The position numbers and the translations under genes are program-made. From Brachionus rotundiformis (Eukaryota; Rotifera; Eurotatoria; Ploima; Brachionidae): a stretch of DNA of 51,408 nt. Under the pieces are notes generated by a model. That model ran no database searches. It was not told the DNA's origin and saw only the letters and a list, made by a program, of their open reading frames with translations. Shown in pieces: positions 34,301 to 42,639 of this stretch. Location of the stretch: assembly GCA_016802295.1 (NCBI GenBank), contig JAESIW010000178.1, positions 1-51,408 on the forward strand. Direction: 5' to 3'. Every line of letters starts with the position of its first letter. Position 1 is the stretch's first letter.

Positions 34301-34964
34301 AAGTCTTTTTGAAGCAATTGTTAATGATTGTCAATCAAACAATTTGATTAAAAAAGAAAGATTAAGCAAAAAGTGTACTTTAAAATGTCACATTAATTTT
34401 AAAAACAGAGAAAAAATAGTTAGAGAAATTATTGGAGAAGAATTGATAAAAAAAGCGCTTAAGACATCGGAATGTTTTGTTCTTAACCAATTTGATTCTT
34501 GTCTAGAAAAAAAATTAAAATTGAATAGTGTTGATTTTAGCAAAGAAATATATATAAACGATTTTATTGATTCATCTGGCTATAAGCATGTCAAATTGCC
34601 ATCACAATTTTTCTACTTAAAAGAAAAACTAATTAAACAAATAGAAAATGCTAATGAAAAAACAACAAAGGAACGTGAGAACATTGTTATTAACCTGAGC
34701 AAAGAATGTATTAGTGTGAACAAAATTTTTGATATAATAAGCGAAAAATTTTGTCTTCAAAGTGTTAAATGCGTTTACTTGCACAAAGAGTCTGATAAAT
34801 GCTTGAACAATGAAACTTTTTGGTCAAATGATGTATTTGGCGAATGGGCAAATTTGATTAAAACCATTTTGAGCTCAATATTTGAAAATTTGAATCAATG
34901 TGTTGAATATTCTAATTTAATAAAGTTAATGGGAAAAAAAAAAGCAAAAAAATCTATTTATTAA
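31251..34964 (+). CDS. SecA-like DEAD motor ATPase
   Basis: About 1,230 residues. The SecA motor motifs occur in order: GYELRSTQLIA (about 120), Walker A STGEGKS (150), GVIGNFQRDLL (about 225), Walker B LIVDEVDSM (255), MTGTLG (428), then the second lobe with VVATNVAGRGTDFRLS (about 645), GGLHVI (667) and QAFGRSGRKGQPGSG (685). In bacterial SecA these bind ATP and drive preprotein export; the MTGT and GRGTD blocks are SecA-specific. The SecA preprotein cross-linking domain and C-terminal zinc tail are not evident. Instead a charged coiled coil separates the two lobes (about 480-580), and a TPR-like helical pair follows (about 850-885). Catalytic residues look intact. The real start is not the ATG at 31251: coding runs in from the previous frame through A10 at 31265. 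Frame is lost again at A10 (34934-34943). Substrate and location unknown. Confidence 0.85.
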   Translation: MIKMRKKKEMCVQELIDLMRQKEAPNEANYNIRDLICVNREINSQCLLEQALNQIQIKQNFKSTITVTDIAKSFVEYDESDVKNWTNAYKLLSKVNVDSILSTEVIELCCVLSRSSKLIFGYELRSTQLIALILFIDAMLKRTGRLANISTGEGKSVITIVTTIAHLLIRGGTVDILTSSELLAERDAIESEHFFNLFNLKVSNNCDLEASQNESVRQNRYQNNQIIYGVIGNFQRDLLLTKYYGKPIRKELATCLIVDEVDSMCIDNMCNTLYISHQIADLKYLKDVYVYIWQAVNMFDTAYYNVKNVEKIKSFIELKIKESQIVYPASLQEMIDRKIKLWIENAYLAKTSIQEGDQYSIISKGRQTEQVVINDLRTGIEQLNSQWSDGLQQFIQLKHFNKLNEESLKSIFMSNYIFFKQYNHNIFGMTGTLGASEERDLLSNAYGLDFFHLPRFKKDINVRHDDFLLATRSAWLNKIKQSVNSYLANNRIIDENEIDESKNMLKSKLKDNEHSSRNIEKLKIKLNEAKLKIIDETELSVKEEKCRLMDTQLLNLVKSKEENELCIENIRDVLGEDKSRNSGARAVLIICKNKKDVNDVVRNLLVNHKHLYDFYGKLDGLRKVEGLSKRVATDIRQLRPGDIVVATNVAGRGTDFRLSNLLLKNGGLHVILSYIPENERVELQAFGRSGRKGQPGSGNLIVYDKRLFSNHELTVDLLKQERDAHEEERLMEIRNKMIPRVVIEKKLFEKFEILQEKVNQYIKKKEYDSRLNQLQIKSLHNKWALWLEKMSSLINNVYRSNEKEKELFNCFDNFADQIDKDCYRDQNGIQCLIDEPSELIKLAKYNILNENYDQAIKNCDAIIDNNCIEMCAFAYLYKAIALFRPVKNIGIEIIDKKAQNFKGGFKIISYSVKQDGMHLLKVSIELLEKEMQRIQMRSQVLCNIGKENIKSGIGSKGDHFSKSNANEITVLQMHLNAAQSALKTSIDCEKLSNCLNSTKLFDRLGDIDEKKANDIKKSLFEAIVNDCQSNNLIKKERLSKKCTLKCHINFKNREKIVREIIGEELIKKALKTSECFVLNQFDSCLEKKLKLNSVDFSKEIYINDFIDSSGYKHVKLPSQFFYLKEKLIKQIENANEKTTKERENIVINLSKECISVNKIFDIISEKFCLQSVKCVYLHKESDKCLNNETFWSNDVFGEWANLIKTILSSIFENLNQCVEYSNLIKLMGKKKAKKSIY

Positions 34965-35976
34965 TGTTGATAGAATTGTCAATTATTTGCTTGATAACAA
35001 CTTTTTAACTTGTGAAGAAAGATTTAAATTTGCGGATGAAAAACAATCTAGCATAAACGAATACAAGAGTTCATTGCACTTTAGACACGACATAAATTCA
35101 TCTAATATTAGGCCAAGTGTTGAACTCGTCGATTTTAGTGATTTTATAAGACTACAAGAAAATAAAGAAGAAATAATTCAATTTTTTGAAAATAAATTAA
35201 AAAATGAACAAAAAGTAATTAATAGAAAAGAATTTGAGGAAAAGATTTTCGATCAAAATTCAGACGAGTTTTCATATGGATTCTTGAAAATCTTACTTAC
35301 ATTCAAAAAAATCTTCAAAAGCCTGAATGAATATTTAGACATTGATTTGACTACAAGCAATTTGGATGAAAATGAAATAACTGAAGTGAATAACATTGTG
35401 TTAGAATTGGCCGATTTAAAATATTTTACAAAACAAAACATAAGTCTAGCTCCTCTTGATTCGTTAATTGAATATTTTCAAAATGAAAAAGTAATCAAAG
35501 GCAAATGCTTTAAATTTAAATCTCAATTAAGTCCTGGAAAGTTAGCCGAAGAATTCAAAAAAAAAATAAAAACTTATGCTCAAAATCATGTGACTAAGCT
35601 TATTGATGAGTTTATAGACAATGGTCAATATTTGACAGAATCAGATTTAAAAGATTTAAAATCGACAATTATGGATAAATTTGTCAAAGAAAAACTTATA
35701 AGATATGATGAAAAAGACATATTGAAAAACATTAAAATGAAAACTCGTAAAAGTGATATTGAACAAATGGTTAGTCTAATTGAATCAAGTCTAATGGATA
35801 CAATTGGAGCATTTAGACTAAACGAAAAATGCTACATAACTTGCAATCTATTAAGTAATATTTTAAAAGAAACAAATTTGCCAAGAGAAGCCAATGAATT
35901 TATACAAGACGACAAAGATCTTTTTTTTCTTTTAATAAATACAATAGTCCTTGGACTTGGAGGGCAGTATTTTTAA
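34942..35976 (+). CDS. Helical segment downstream of the SecA-like motor
   Basis: Open frame running from the A10 tract at 34934-34943, where it takes over from the motor frame, to TAA at 35974-35976, about 340 residues. It has no proper ATG near its start (the first usable start would be TTG at 34987), and it reads smoothly as the continuation of the motor protein if one adenine is removed (KNLFINVDRIVNYLLDNNFL). It is helical and charged, becoming hydrophobic at the end (LFFLLINTIVLGLGG). There the hydrophobic segment continues in another frame from 35964, implying one missing base near the GGAGGG at 35959-35964. It is best treated as part of the same gene. Confidence 0.7.
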   Translation, partial: KQKNLFINVDRIVNYLLDNNFLTCEERFKFADEKQSSINEYKSSLHFRHDINSSNIRPSVELVDFSDFIRLQENKEEIIQFFENKLKNEQKVINRKEFEEKIFDQNSDEFSYGFLKILLTFKKIFKSLNEYLDIDLTTSNLDENEITEVNNIVLELADLKYFTKQNISLAPLDSLIEYFQNEKVIKGKCFKFKSQLSPGKLAEEFKKKIKTYAQNHVTKLIDEFIDNGQYLTESDLKDLKSTIMDKFVKEKLIRYDEKDILKNIKMKTRKSDIEQMVSLIESSLMDTIGAFRLNEKCYITCNLLSNILKETNLPREANEFIQDDKDLFFLLINTIVLGLGGQYF

Positions 35977-38543
35977 TGGCCTTTGGCTGTGCGCAAATAT
36001 GTGCAGGCTGTTTACTAATTGCATATCCGATTCTCGGGCCAATCTCTTTTCACATTGGCTCAGGTCTGATATCAGAAGGATGTGGTGACATCATTTTTGC
36101 ACTAAACAATGCAGGAAATATATCCAAAAGTAGTTATTTAAAACATAAGTTATTGAGTATGCTAATTACATGTGTTTGTGTTGGAATTAGTGGGTATTTG
36201 TCACGCGCCAGCTCGGTAGCAATGACTAGTAGTAAAACAGTTCAAGAGCAAGCTATTCGCTTGAGTGTTCAGTATGCTAGCAAAGAGAGCTTTTTTATGA
36301 CCTCGCGAGCTATTGCTAAAAAAGCTTTACTCGAGATAGGCAAATGTGTCATTGACTATTTTAAGGGTGTAGCTACCAATATTCTTTCTTCATTGACATC
36401 GGATCTTTTGAAACAAATGCTTAGCGAATTTTCTGAAAAAATAATCTCATTGATTAAACTAGATCAATCATACAACAATTCGATAAAAAACTTGCAAACT
36501 AACTTAGAAAAATTGTGTCATATAGTGAAAAAAAAATCCTACAGACAAAGTAGTATGCAAATTTTGGATGAAAAATTGAAAGAATCAATTCAACAACATA
36601 GTGATACATTGAATAATAGAATAGAGAACATGCTTTGTCAGGTTGCTGGTCCATTGTCACGTCAAATAGAGGAATCGTTCAAAGTGATTCAATACTCTGG
36701 TCTTAATGTCAATAATCAAAAACAAATTAGCAATAGTAAGGCTAAGTATCTAATCTATATCGCTAAACTTATAAACAAAGTGATGAAGTTTATCAAAGCT
36801 GTTAATATCGCTTTTGATATTATTTGCACAGGCAGAGACATAGCCAAATTGACTAATGATAAAATTTCTAAAAAAATAAATAACATTATTAACAATTCAA
36901 ATAGAACTAATAGTAATCAAGCTCACACTCAAACAGAGTTAGAAACACAACAAACAAAAACATATGAGAGTCAACAAATTGTTTTGATCGAGACTAGGCA
37001 ATCAGCGAATAGTGCACGAAATTTGATTAAAAAAAAAAAAGAAGACGAAAGCGAAGAAATAAAAAATGATATTGAAAACACAGAGAATAATGAAGTTATT
37101 CAGCAGCCAACTGAATTAGATAAAGAAGAATTGCTGGAAATAGAAAAACAAATCGAAGGTGTAAATCAGAGCATTTTGGACACTATTTATAAGAAAATTG
37201 AACTAAATATTGTTAAGCCAGCTTTTTCATCTTTGATTAATTTTTCTCTTAGGTCTTTGTATAAAAAATTAGATGATCGTTTAGGTAAAGACTTGGAAGA
37301 TTTAAAGAAAAGATCTTTGGCATATGGCGAATATCAGACTAGATATAAAAACAATCCAAAAGAGACCGGCATCGAAATGGATATGATAAAAGATTTTCTA
37401 ATCAATGAGCTAGACAATTTGCCATTTGACTCGCCAATATTAGAAATAAACTTAGACGATGCCCAATGTGGCAAAGTAAATATAATGGTGGATGGTAAGA
37501 TGAGAGAACTTGAATTATCTAATCAAAACGATCGTCAATTTATTCGTGATCATATAGGTGCACAAGGAATTAGATTTTTTACCACACAAAATGGTATTAG
37601 TTTATCTAGGCCTAATTTTATAAATTATATTAGTTCAATTAATCCTGAGAAAAAATTCACTCAATATGATTTAACTTTGCTAGCTAATCAATACAATATG
37701 AATATTAAAGTAATAACTGGCAATGAAAAAGAGACGACAATTGAAACAAATAATCAAGATGAGAGTAAAGGCGAGCTTTGTGTCAGCTTAATTGACGGAC
37801 ATTATAAACCTATGGTAAAAAATGCCGATAGCAAATATGTATTGGTAAGTGATTTGGTAAGTCCGGACAATCAATGTGGTCCTTATGCATTTTTCTATGC
37901 TATGAGAATGAATAAGTTAATTAATGAAAAACAAATGTCGTTTGATGATGCCGACAAACAGACTAGAAATGATATTGATTTAGAAGTAAAAAATATGGTA
38001 GAAAGTATGAAGGCGTATGCACTTAATTCAGAATCTTCATGGAAGCTATATGTTGGCCATGATCTTGAAGCAACGTCTATAGTAGGCGGAAACAAGCGAA
38101 TTGAGAATAGCTTACCATCTGGTGAATCTTATTTTAATGGCAACAATATAAAAATTGAGCAAATTAATATAAATAATATCAGTGAAGACATCCAACAAGT
38201 AGATAAAACTCTTGACAGATTAATTGAAAAAGCTGAGAAATATAAAGATGAAAATGATAGAGAAACAAGAATATTTATGCAACACAATAAACATAAGCCG
38301 ATTTGGAACAAAACAAAAGAGGGTATGAAAACACAAATGATGATTGGATTTGTAATTGTGAAAACAAAACACGGTAAAGAAAAAAAATTGATTTTTGCTT
38401 CGGGCAGTGAACCATTATATAGTAAACAATTGACTGATCAGGAAAAAACAAAAGAAAAGCTGCAATTTAAAACAGAAAAAAAAGGATTTGAATTTATAAA
38501 TATAGGCTTTGAAGATAAAAATTTAACACCATGCGCTGCCTAA
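35964..38543 (+). CDS. Membrane-anchored C-terminal region with protease-like domain
   Basis: Open frame of 855 residues from ATG 35976, coding-like back to about 35964. Residues 1-75 hold two or three hydrophobic Gly/Ala-rich segments (AFGCAQICAGCLLIAYPILG, then LLSMLITCVCVGISGYL). A helical and charged middle follows. From about 480 there is a globular part: RQFIRDHIGAQGIRFF, QYDLTLLANQYNMNIKVITG, VSLIDGHYKPMV, then VSPDNQCGPYAFFYAMRM. Its secondary-structure order and GHYKP are reminiscent of OTU-type cysteine proteases, and DNQCGPYAF resembles a catalytic Cys helix, but the order of Cys and His is not canonical, so this is a weak call. The frame ends TPCAA then TAA, yet continues open for 64 codons, described next. 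Confidence 0.7.
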   Translation, partial: AVFLMAFGCAQICAGCLLIAYPILGPISFHIGSGLISEGCGDIIFALNNAGNISKSSYLKHKLLSMLITCVCVGISGYLSRASSVAMTSSKTVQEQAIRLSVQYASKESFFMTSRAIAKKALLEIGKCVIDYFKGVATNILSSLTSDLLKQMLSEFSEKIISLIKLDQSYNNSIKNLQTNLEKLCHIVKKKSYRQSSMQILDEKLKESIQQHSDTLNNRIENMLCQVAGPLSRQIEESFKVIQYSGLNVNNQKQISNSKAKYLIYIAKLINKVMKFIKAVNIAFDIICTGRDIAKLTNDKISKKINNIINNSNRTNSNQAHTQTELETQQTKTYESQQIVLIETRQSANSARNLIKKKKEDESEEIKNDIENTENNEVIQQPTELDKEELLEIEKQIEGVNQSILDTIYKKIELNIVKPAFSSLINFSLRSLYKKLDDRLGKDLEDLKKRSLAYGEYQTRYKNNPKETGIEMDMIKDFLINELDNLPFDSPILEINLDDAQCGKVNIMVDGKMRELELSNQNDRQFIRDHIGAQGIRFFTTQNGISLSRPNFINYISSINPEKKFTQYDLTLLANQYNMNIKVITGNEKETTIETNNQDESKGELCVSLIDGHYKPMVKNADSKYVLVSDLVSPDNQCGPYAFFYAMRMNKLINEKQMSFDDADKQTRNDIDLEVKNMVESMKAYALNSESSWKLYVGHDLEATSIVGGNKRIENSLPSGESYFNGNNIKIEQININNISEDIQQVDKTLDRLIEKAEKYKDENDRETRIFMQHNKHKPIWNKTKEGMKTQMMIGFVIVKTKHGKEKKLIFASGSEPLYSKQLTDQEKTKEKLQFKTEKKGFEFINIGFEDKNLTPCAA

Positions 38544-38738
38544 AAAGCTATAGAATATATCAAGACTGAAATTGGACTAGAGAATTTAAAGTCATTTGAA
38601 TTGGGAGAAATCTTTTACGAATATAAGAATAATGGAAATCGAAATCAACCAAACACGAATGGAAAATTATTTGCCAAATCATGTGATAATTGTGTAAGTT
38701 ATTTCCAAAATGAAGATAATAAAGCCAGTCAAAACTAG
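38544..38738 (+). pseudogene. Deaminase-like tail beyond an in-frame TAA
   Basis: Directly after the TAA at 38541-38543 the same frame stays open to TAG at 38736-38738 (KAIEYIKTEIGLENLKSF and later KSCDNCVSYF). Residues around the stop, P-C-A-A, stop, K-A-I, followed about 50 residues later by C-x-x-C, resemble the zinc-binding pattern of cytidine-deaminase-like folds, which carry [H/C]-A-E and then C-x-x-C. Here Ala stands where the catalytic Glu would be, and the next codon is the stop. Either the tail is dead, or local base errors hide an intact motif. A polyadenylation signal follows 32 bases after TAG, supporting this as the original gene end. Confidence 0.45.
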
Positions 38739-38769
38739 ATTTAAATTTAAAATAGAAATTTTCAAATTG

Positions 38770-38775
38770 AATAAA
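38770..38775 (+). terminator. Candidate polyadenylation signal
   Basis: AATAAA 32 bases after the TAG at 38736-38738. In such AT-rich DNA it could be chance, but its place directly after the last open frame of the SecA-like locus fits. Confidence 0.4.
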
Positions 38776-39237
38776 TAGTTTAAACTTGATATTTCTAATT
38801 ATGTCTATTTAAAAATAAAATGAAGAAATTTAATAAATTTTCTCAAGCTTAAAAGATGCCATTTTTCAGTAATTATTCTTTTTTTTTTTTTTAAACATTT
38901 TTTTTTAAATTTTCGTTCTGACTTATCTTTTTTTTACTTAAATCAAACAATTTTGATTTTGAAATTTAAAAATCAAAATTAATGATTAGATAATATGGTA
39001 GAAAATAATTATAATAATATTTATAATTTTATTAATCAATATGAAATATTTTTACATTTTTTTTTCTTACCAAAATAAGGATAAAAAAAATCAAAATTAA
39101 TTTAAAATGTATTTAATTTATTTTAAATAAATTTTTGATCAACTGTAATTCAATATGACAATAATTAAATGCAAGAATGTTTAATTAAAATAGAATATTT
39201 TATATAAATTTGCTTTTCTAAATTCCAAATTGCCATA
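38776..39237. other. AT-rich spacer, no gene seen
   Basis: Low-complexity A and T tracts between the end of the SecA-like locus and a MITE. No coding frame or RNA fold stands out. Confidence 0.4.
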
Positions 39238-39245
39238 AAACAAAG

Positions 39246-39583
39246 GCAAATTGAAGTTTCTGATCAAAAGTTTTATGTTCATGCTCAAAATTTATCTTTT
39301 ATAAAATTTTTAAGATTGTTTGAAATGATAAAACTTAATGCAGAGACATTTTTTCATGTGTAGCAAATTATGTAAACATATATCTGAGTGTTGTGCATAA
39401 TTTTGCAAACAGAAATTTTTTGCAAAAATGTTCAGTTATAAAATAATAAGTTAAACATTGAATGTTAACTTTGAAAATGTGTTTCTGCAAAAAAATTTAA
39501 ATATTAAAATAATTTAAAAACATTTTTTAAATGAAAAATATTAAGCATGATCATTTTAATTTGATCATAAACTTCAATTTGCC
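39246..39583. mobile_element. GCAAATTGAAG-family MITE, 338 bp, 8-bp TSD
   Basis: It begins GCAAATTGAAGTTTCTGATC and ends GATCATAAACTTCAATTTGCC. The flanks AAACAAAG at 39238-39245 and 39584-39591 are identical 8-mers, typical of hAT elements. A related stretch lies inverted at 45420-45600 and a more diverged copy at 27101-27490. No coding content. Confidence 0.8.
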
Positions 39584-39621
39584 AAACAAAGTTATCTCTC
39601 TTATTTTATCTTAAATTATTT

Positions 39622-40460
39622 CTAATTAGAATTATGTCTATCACTAGTTTGGTCCAATTTCAAGACATTGAAAATTTTTATAAAAGATTTTGCACACCTA
39701 TCCAAAATTGTCGTGTCAACTCAAATGTTGTCTTTATTTTTCCCAAAGCTTTTATTGCCAATTCAAGACTTTTTATTGACGCTTTCAAATCATCATCATT
39801 GCCAGTTAAACCTTTCAGAGTTTCTTTAATTTTAGCTATTTCTGAATTTGAAATTATTTCTTGGTTTTTAAGATCATTTTTTAAATTTGTCAGCTCTTTT
39901 TCTTTTTCATAAAGCTTATCTGAATGATATGAAGATTTTTCCTTTTCCGGGGTTGTGAAGTTGGTTTCAATTTGATCATTTCAATTCAGAAAAACTTGAA
40001 TAGCTATTTTACTAAAAGAGATAATTTAGTTCTATAAAATGCTCAATTATAAGCAAATTTGCTTAATTCAGTAAAATAAGTCTGCAAAATACTCTGCAAT
40101 TTTAGGCATTTTGCACGCCATTAAAAAGTATTCAAATCAATTGTGCACTTCCTTTGCAGAATTTTTGCAGACACATATTTTCGGATTAAGCAAAGTTGCT
40201 TGAACATTAAGCATTTTACAGAACTAATTATTCCTTATAGTAAAAAAATTATTCAAATTTTTCTGAATTGAAACGATCGAATTGAAATGAACTTCACAGC
40301 CCCTCCTTTTCCTCATCTTCATCATTATTGTTTATATCGGTTATTGGAATAAATTTCGAAAAATAACTAAAACTTTTAAGCACTGAAATTATTGGACTGA
40401 ATATTGAATTGATAATTTGTTGATTATGATCTCTATCAGCTGCTTGATCAATTTTTTTAT
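39622..40460 (-). pseudogene. Coiled-coil gene split by a MULE-type MITE
   Basis: Reading leftward, the minus strand encodes DQAADRDHNQQIINSIFSP and PIISVLKSFSYFSKFIPIT, then an acidic stretch that stops exactly at the MITE (39949-40303). It resumes beyond it as KSSYHSDKLYEKEKEL and continues through KETLKGLTGNDDDLKASIKS and ELTRQFWIGVQ. Removing the element and one copy of its 9-bp duplication restores the frame. A further one-base loss in an A run (near 39690) shifts the last 19 codons, which otherwise end at TAG (39622-39624). The protein is helical with a TRQFW signature I cannot assign. It may be a relative or former part of the large helical proteins in this neighbourhood. Inactive as it stands. 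Confidence 0.65.
39949..40303. mobile_element. MULE-type MITE, copy 2, in a coding exon (9-bp TSD)
   Basis: Same family as 4817-5183, in the opposite orientation: starts GGGGTTGTGAAGTTGGTTTC and ends CTTCACAGCCCC. The flanks are perfect 9-mers, TCCTTTTCC at 39940-39948 and 40304-40312. It sits inside the minus-strand coiled-coil coding sequence. The perfect duplication suggests a more recent insertion than copy 1. Confidence 0.88.
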
Positions 40461-40589
40461 TAATATTTTTTTTTCTTCGCTAATTTTTTCAAAAAATATC
40501 TCTTTATAATTTTAATCAAAATAGGAAGTAATATAAAGTTAACCTGTTTTTTTTATTTATATAGTAAATTCATTTAGACTTTAAAACAA

Positions 40590-41238
40590 CCAAATAAAAA
40601 ATAAATAAAATGATTTTTTGAAAAATGTTTACAGCAATGTTTACTTCTTGAAATTAACCTAAAACTTTGTTCACATATTTGAGAATTTATACATTCTAAT
40701 ACAGCATGTTTTTTAATATTGTGGTTTTCATGGTATTTTTTTCTTATGTGGTTTCCAAAATGAAATGAATCTATTAAAAAAATTAATTTTCTGTCGTATT
40801 ATCATTACTGTAATGCTTGATTCAATGCTCATTTAGCTGACAAGATTTATCAAAAATAATAGACTTAAGCTTTGTATCTATTGATTTCAAATTCAAAACT
40901 TCTTCAAAGACTTTTTTTAAGTGCATAAGGTTGAGATTTAAATTTTATTCTAGATATTCTCGGCAATTAATTTTATTTCGATGATTTATGATTAAGATAA
41001 AATCAACTTTCAAAAAATTAAACAAAATAAATCAAAATATGTAAAAAAATACTGGAATATGAAGCTATTTTTTGATTTTCGCTTGATTTAAAATTCCTAT
41101 GTTCAAACCAGAAGGAGTCTCTTCACAATAAACATCTTTTTCAAGAGGAAATCGCTTATTTAATTTTTTTGTGAAATATATTTTATTTTTTTTGTAATTC
41201 ACGAGACCTGTGTTTAAATTGTTAAAAATTGAAAGCAT
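40590..41238 (-). pseudogene. KDZ-like transposase relic
   Basis: Three coding blocks in changing frames, read leftward: a 57-codon frame from ATG 41238 to TAG 41065 (ends YCEETPSGLNIGILNQ); then DFILIINHRNKINCREYLE and LKSIIFDKSCQLNEH (about 41015-40835); then FLIDSFHFGNHIRKKYHEN and CINSQICEQSFRLISRSKHC (about 40780-40610). The D-SFH-H pattern followed by N-x-Q-x-CEQ is like the catalytic region of Kyakuja-Dileera-Zisupton (KDZ) transposases. Frameshifts and a TAG within CREYLE make it dead. The family call rests on motif memory and would need a profile search. Confidence 0.5.
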
Positions 41239-41422
41239 TTAAAATTTTAAACTGATTATTTATCATTCTTTACTCTTTATTTTGAATAGCTCATTTACAC
41301 TTACTAAACCTGAAAAATCTTAACAAATAAAATCTGAAAAATTAAAACAAATAAAATTTAAAAAAAAAATATTCATATAATCCAATCGAAAGGGTAATAG
41401 AGTTGGCTTAATGTAACACCTA

Positions 41423-41930
41423 ATGGAATTAAACGATAAACAACTTGCAACTAACTTTAAGAATCACTTTGAAAAAAATATTGAATTAGATGACATTAAA
41501 TGCTTAAAACACTTAAAGAACTTAAAAATATGTGACGCTAGGATCATATCAACTCAAACAATGTCATCGATATTTTACCGAACACTTAAAAAAAATTCAT
41601 ATTTTAAATTCATAATCGATGAACAAGTAGTGACTGAAAATAATTGTAAAATAATTTTCTTAGAGAATGGATTTGCAGCTATAAATCAGGTGTACTCACG
41701 TTGCCTCAGCAATTTACTAATTAGCATGTGGGCATAAGAATGAAAAAATTCCGATGTCAGGTTTAAAACTTATTTCGCTTTTGATACCAATTTCTCTAAA
41801 TGAAAATTATGTCGAAGTTTAACTACTTAATAAAGATAATCGTGAAAATTCAGATATTGACAATGATAATGAAAATGAAAAGCATGAAAATATATTAAAT
41901 TTTTTTAAAGAATCATCTTTATATTTTTAA
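41423..41930 (+). pseudogene. Unknown broken gene
   Basis: Open frame of 104 residues from ATG 41423 (MELNDKQLATNFKNHFEKN onward) with coding-like composition. Past its stop the reading continues in the next frame (HKNEKIPMSGLKLISLLIPI), then after a TAA as LLNKDNRENSDIDNDNENEK, ending LYF stop at 41930. One frameshift plus one nonsense codon suggest decay. I recognise no domain. It lies next to the KDZ-like relic on the opposite strand and could be a cargo or second gene of that element. Confidence 0.4.
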
Positions 41931-42425
41931 TTTTTTTTCTTTTGTTTTCTTAATTAACATTTAATAATTAAATTTAATTTTTTTTCTATTATTAATTTAT
42001 TAAAACATTAAAAAACATAAAATTTGCTCGAAAAATTTAAATCTCTTTTAAAAAATGTATTAAGCCCTTACGCTCGCCTGCTTGAAGACTAATTAAGGAA
42101 TTAGTCTTCAATCAGGCCATCAAAATAACAAGCTGGAACGACAACGAATGCCAATCTATCAGTCAGGATCACGGTCACATGATTTTTGCCGTTCCTTGTA
42201 GCTATTTTTTTCGGGATACCTAATAAAAATTTAGACTTTTAAAAAAAATCCTTGACTTGGACTTTAGACAAACTGTGATGTAGTAGCTTTCAGCTGCTAA
42301 TCACAATGTCAAGTTGGAATGTTTAGCTGACTAAACCTCCCTCTCTAAAATCAAGCTTTATAAACTTTTAAATTTTAACGTTTGTCTATTTTTTTGTTTC
42401 TTCTTCTATTCTAATTTCTTCTTTT
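41931..42425. other. Spacer with a strong hairpin
   Basis: No gene. Contains the hairpin GAAGACTAATT-AAGG-AATTAGTCTTC at 42084-42109. Its right arm, AAGGAATTAGTCTTCA, recurs exactly at 43410-43425, bracketing the retroelement-like relic between them. Confidence 0.5.
42084..42109. repeat. Perfect 11-bp stem hairpin
   Basis: GAAGACTAATT and its exact complement separated by AAGG; weaker pairing (CCTG with CAGG) extends it outward. A 16-base direct copy of the right arm occurs at 43410-43425. Both may mark ends of a decayed element. Confidence 0.6.
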
Positions 42426-42639
42426 ATGATTTATAGCGTTTACAATTTAGTTAAGTCGTTTGGCTTAGCTCTATTTTTATTCTATCTTTGTTCTTTCATC
42501 TCTTCTTTTTTTTTACTTATTTATATTTTACTTTTATTTATTTTCGGCTTAGAACGGCCGTTTCTTTTATTTAATAGATTATTAATAAACACATTTAGCC
42601 TAATAACTAAATCTTGTATCTGACCACAAATTAAGGAAT

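Noticed and set aside
31265..34943. Programmed ribosomal frameshifting at both A10 tracts
   Set aside because: There is no typical slippery heptamer plus downstream structure that I can see, and +1 changes at plain A runs are more simply read errors or indels. Left open in findings.
31251..38543. Bacterial SecA operon from contamination
   Set aside because: Overlapping ATG/TAA borders look operon-like, but the composition equals the surroundings, exons are spliceable, and animal transposons lie on both sides and in the introns.
38541..38543. Stop-codon readthrough or alternative genetic code
   Set aside because: TAA, TAG and TGA all act as normal stops in other genes here, and no readthrough context is evident.
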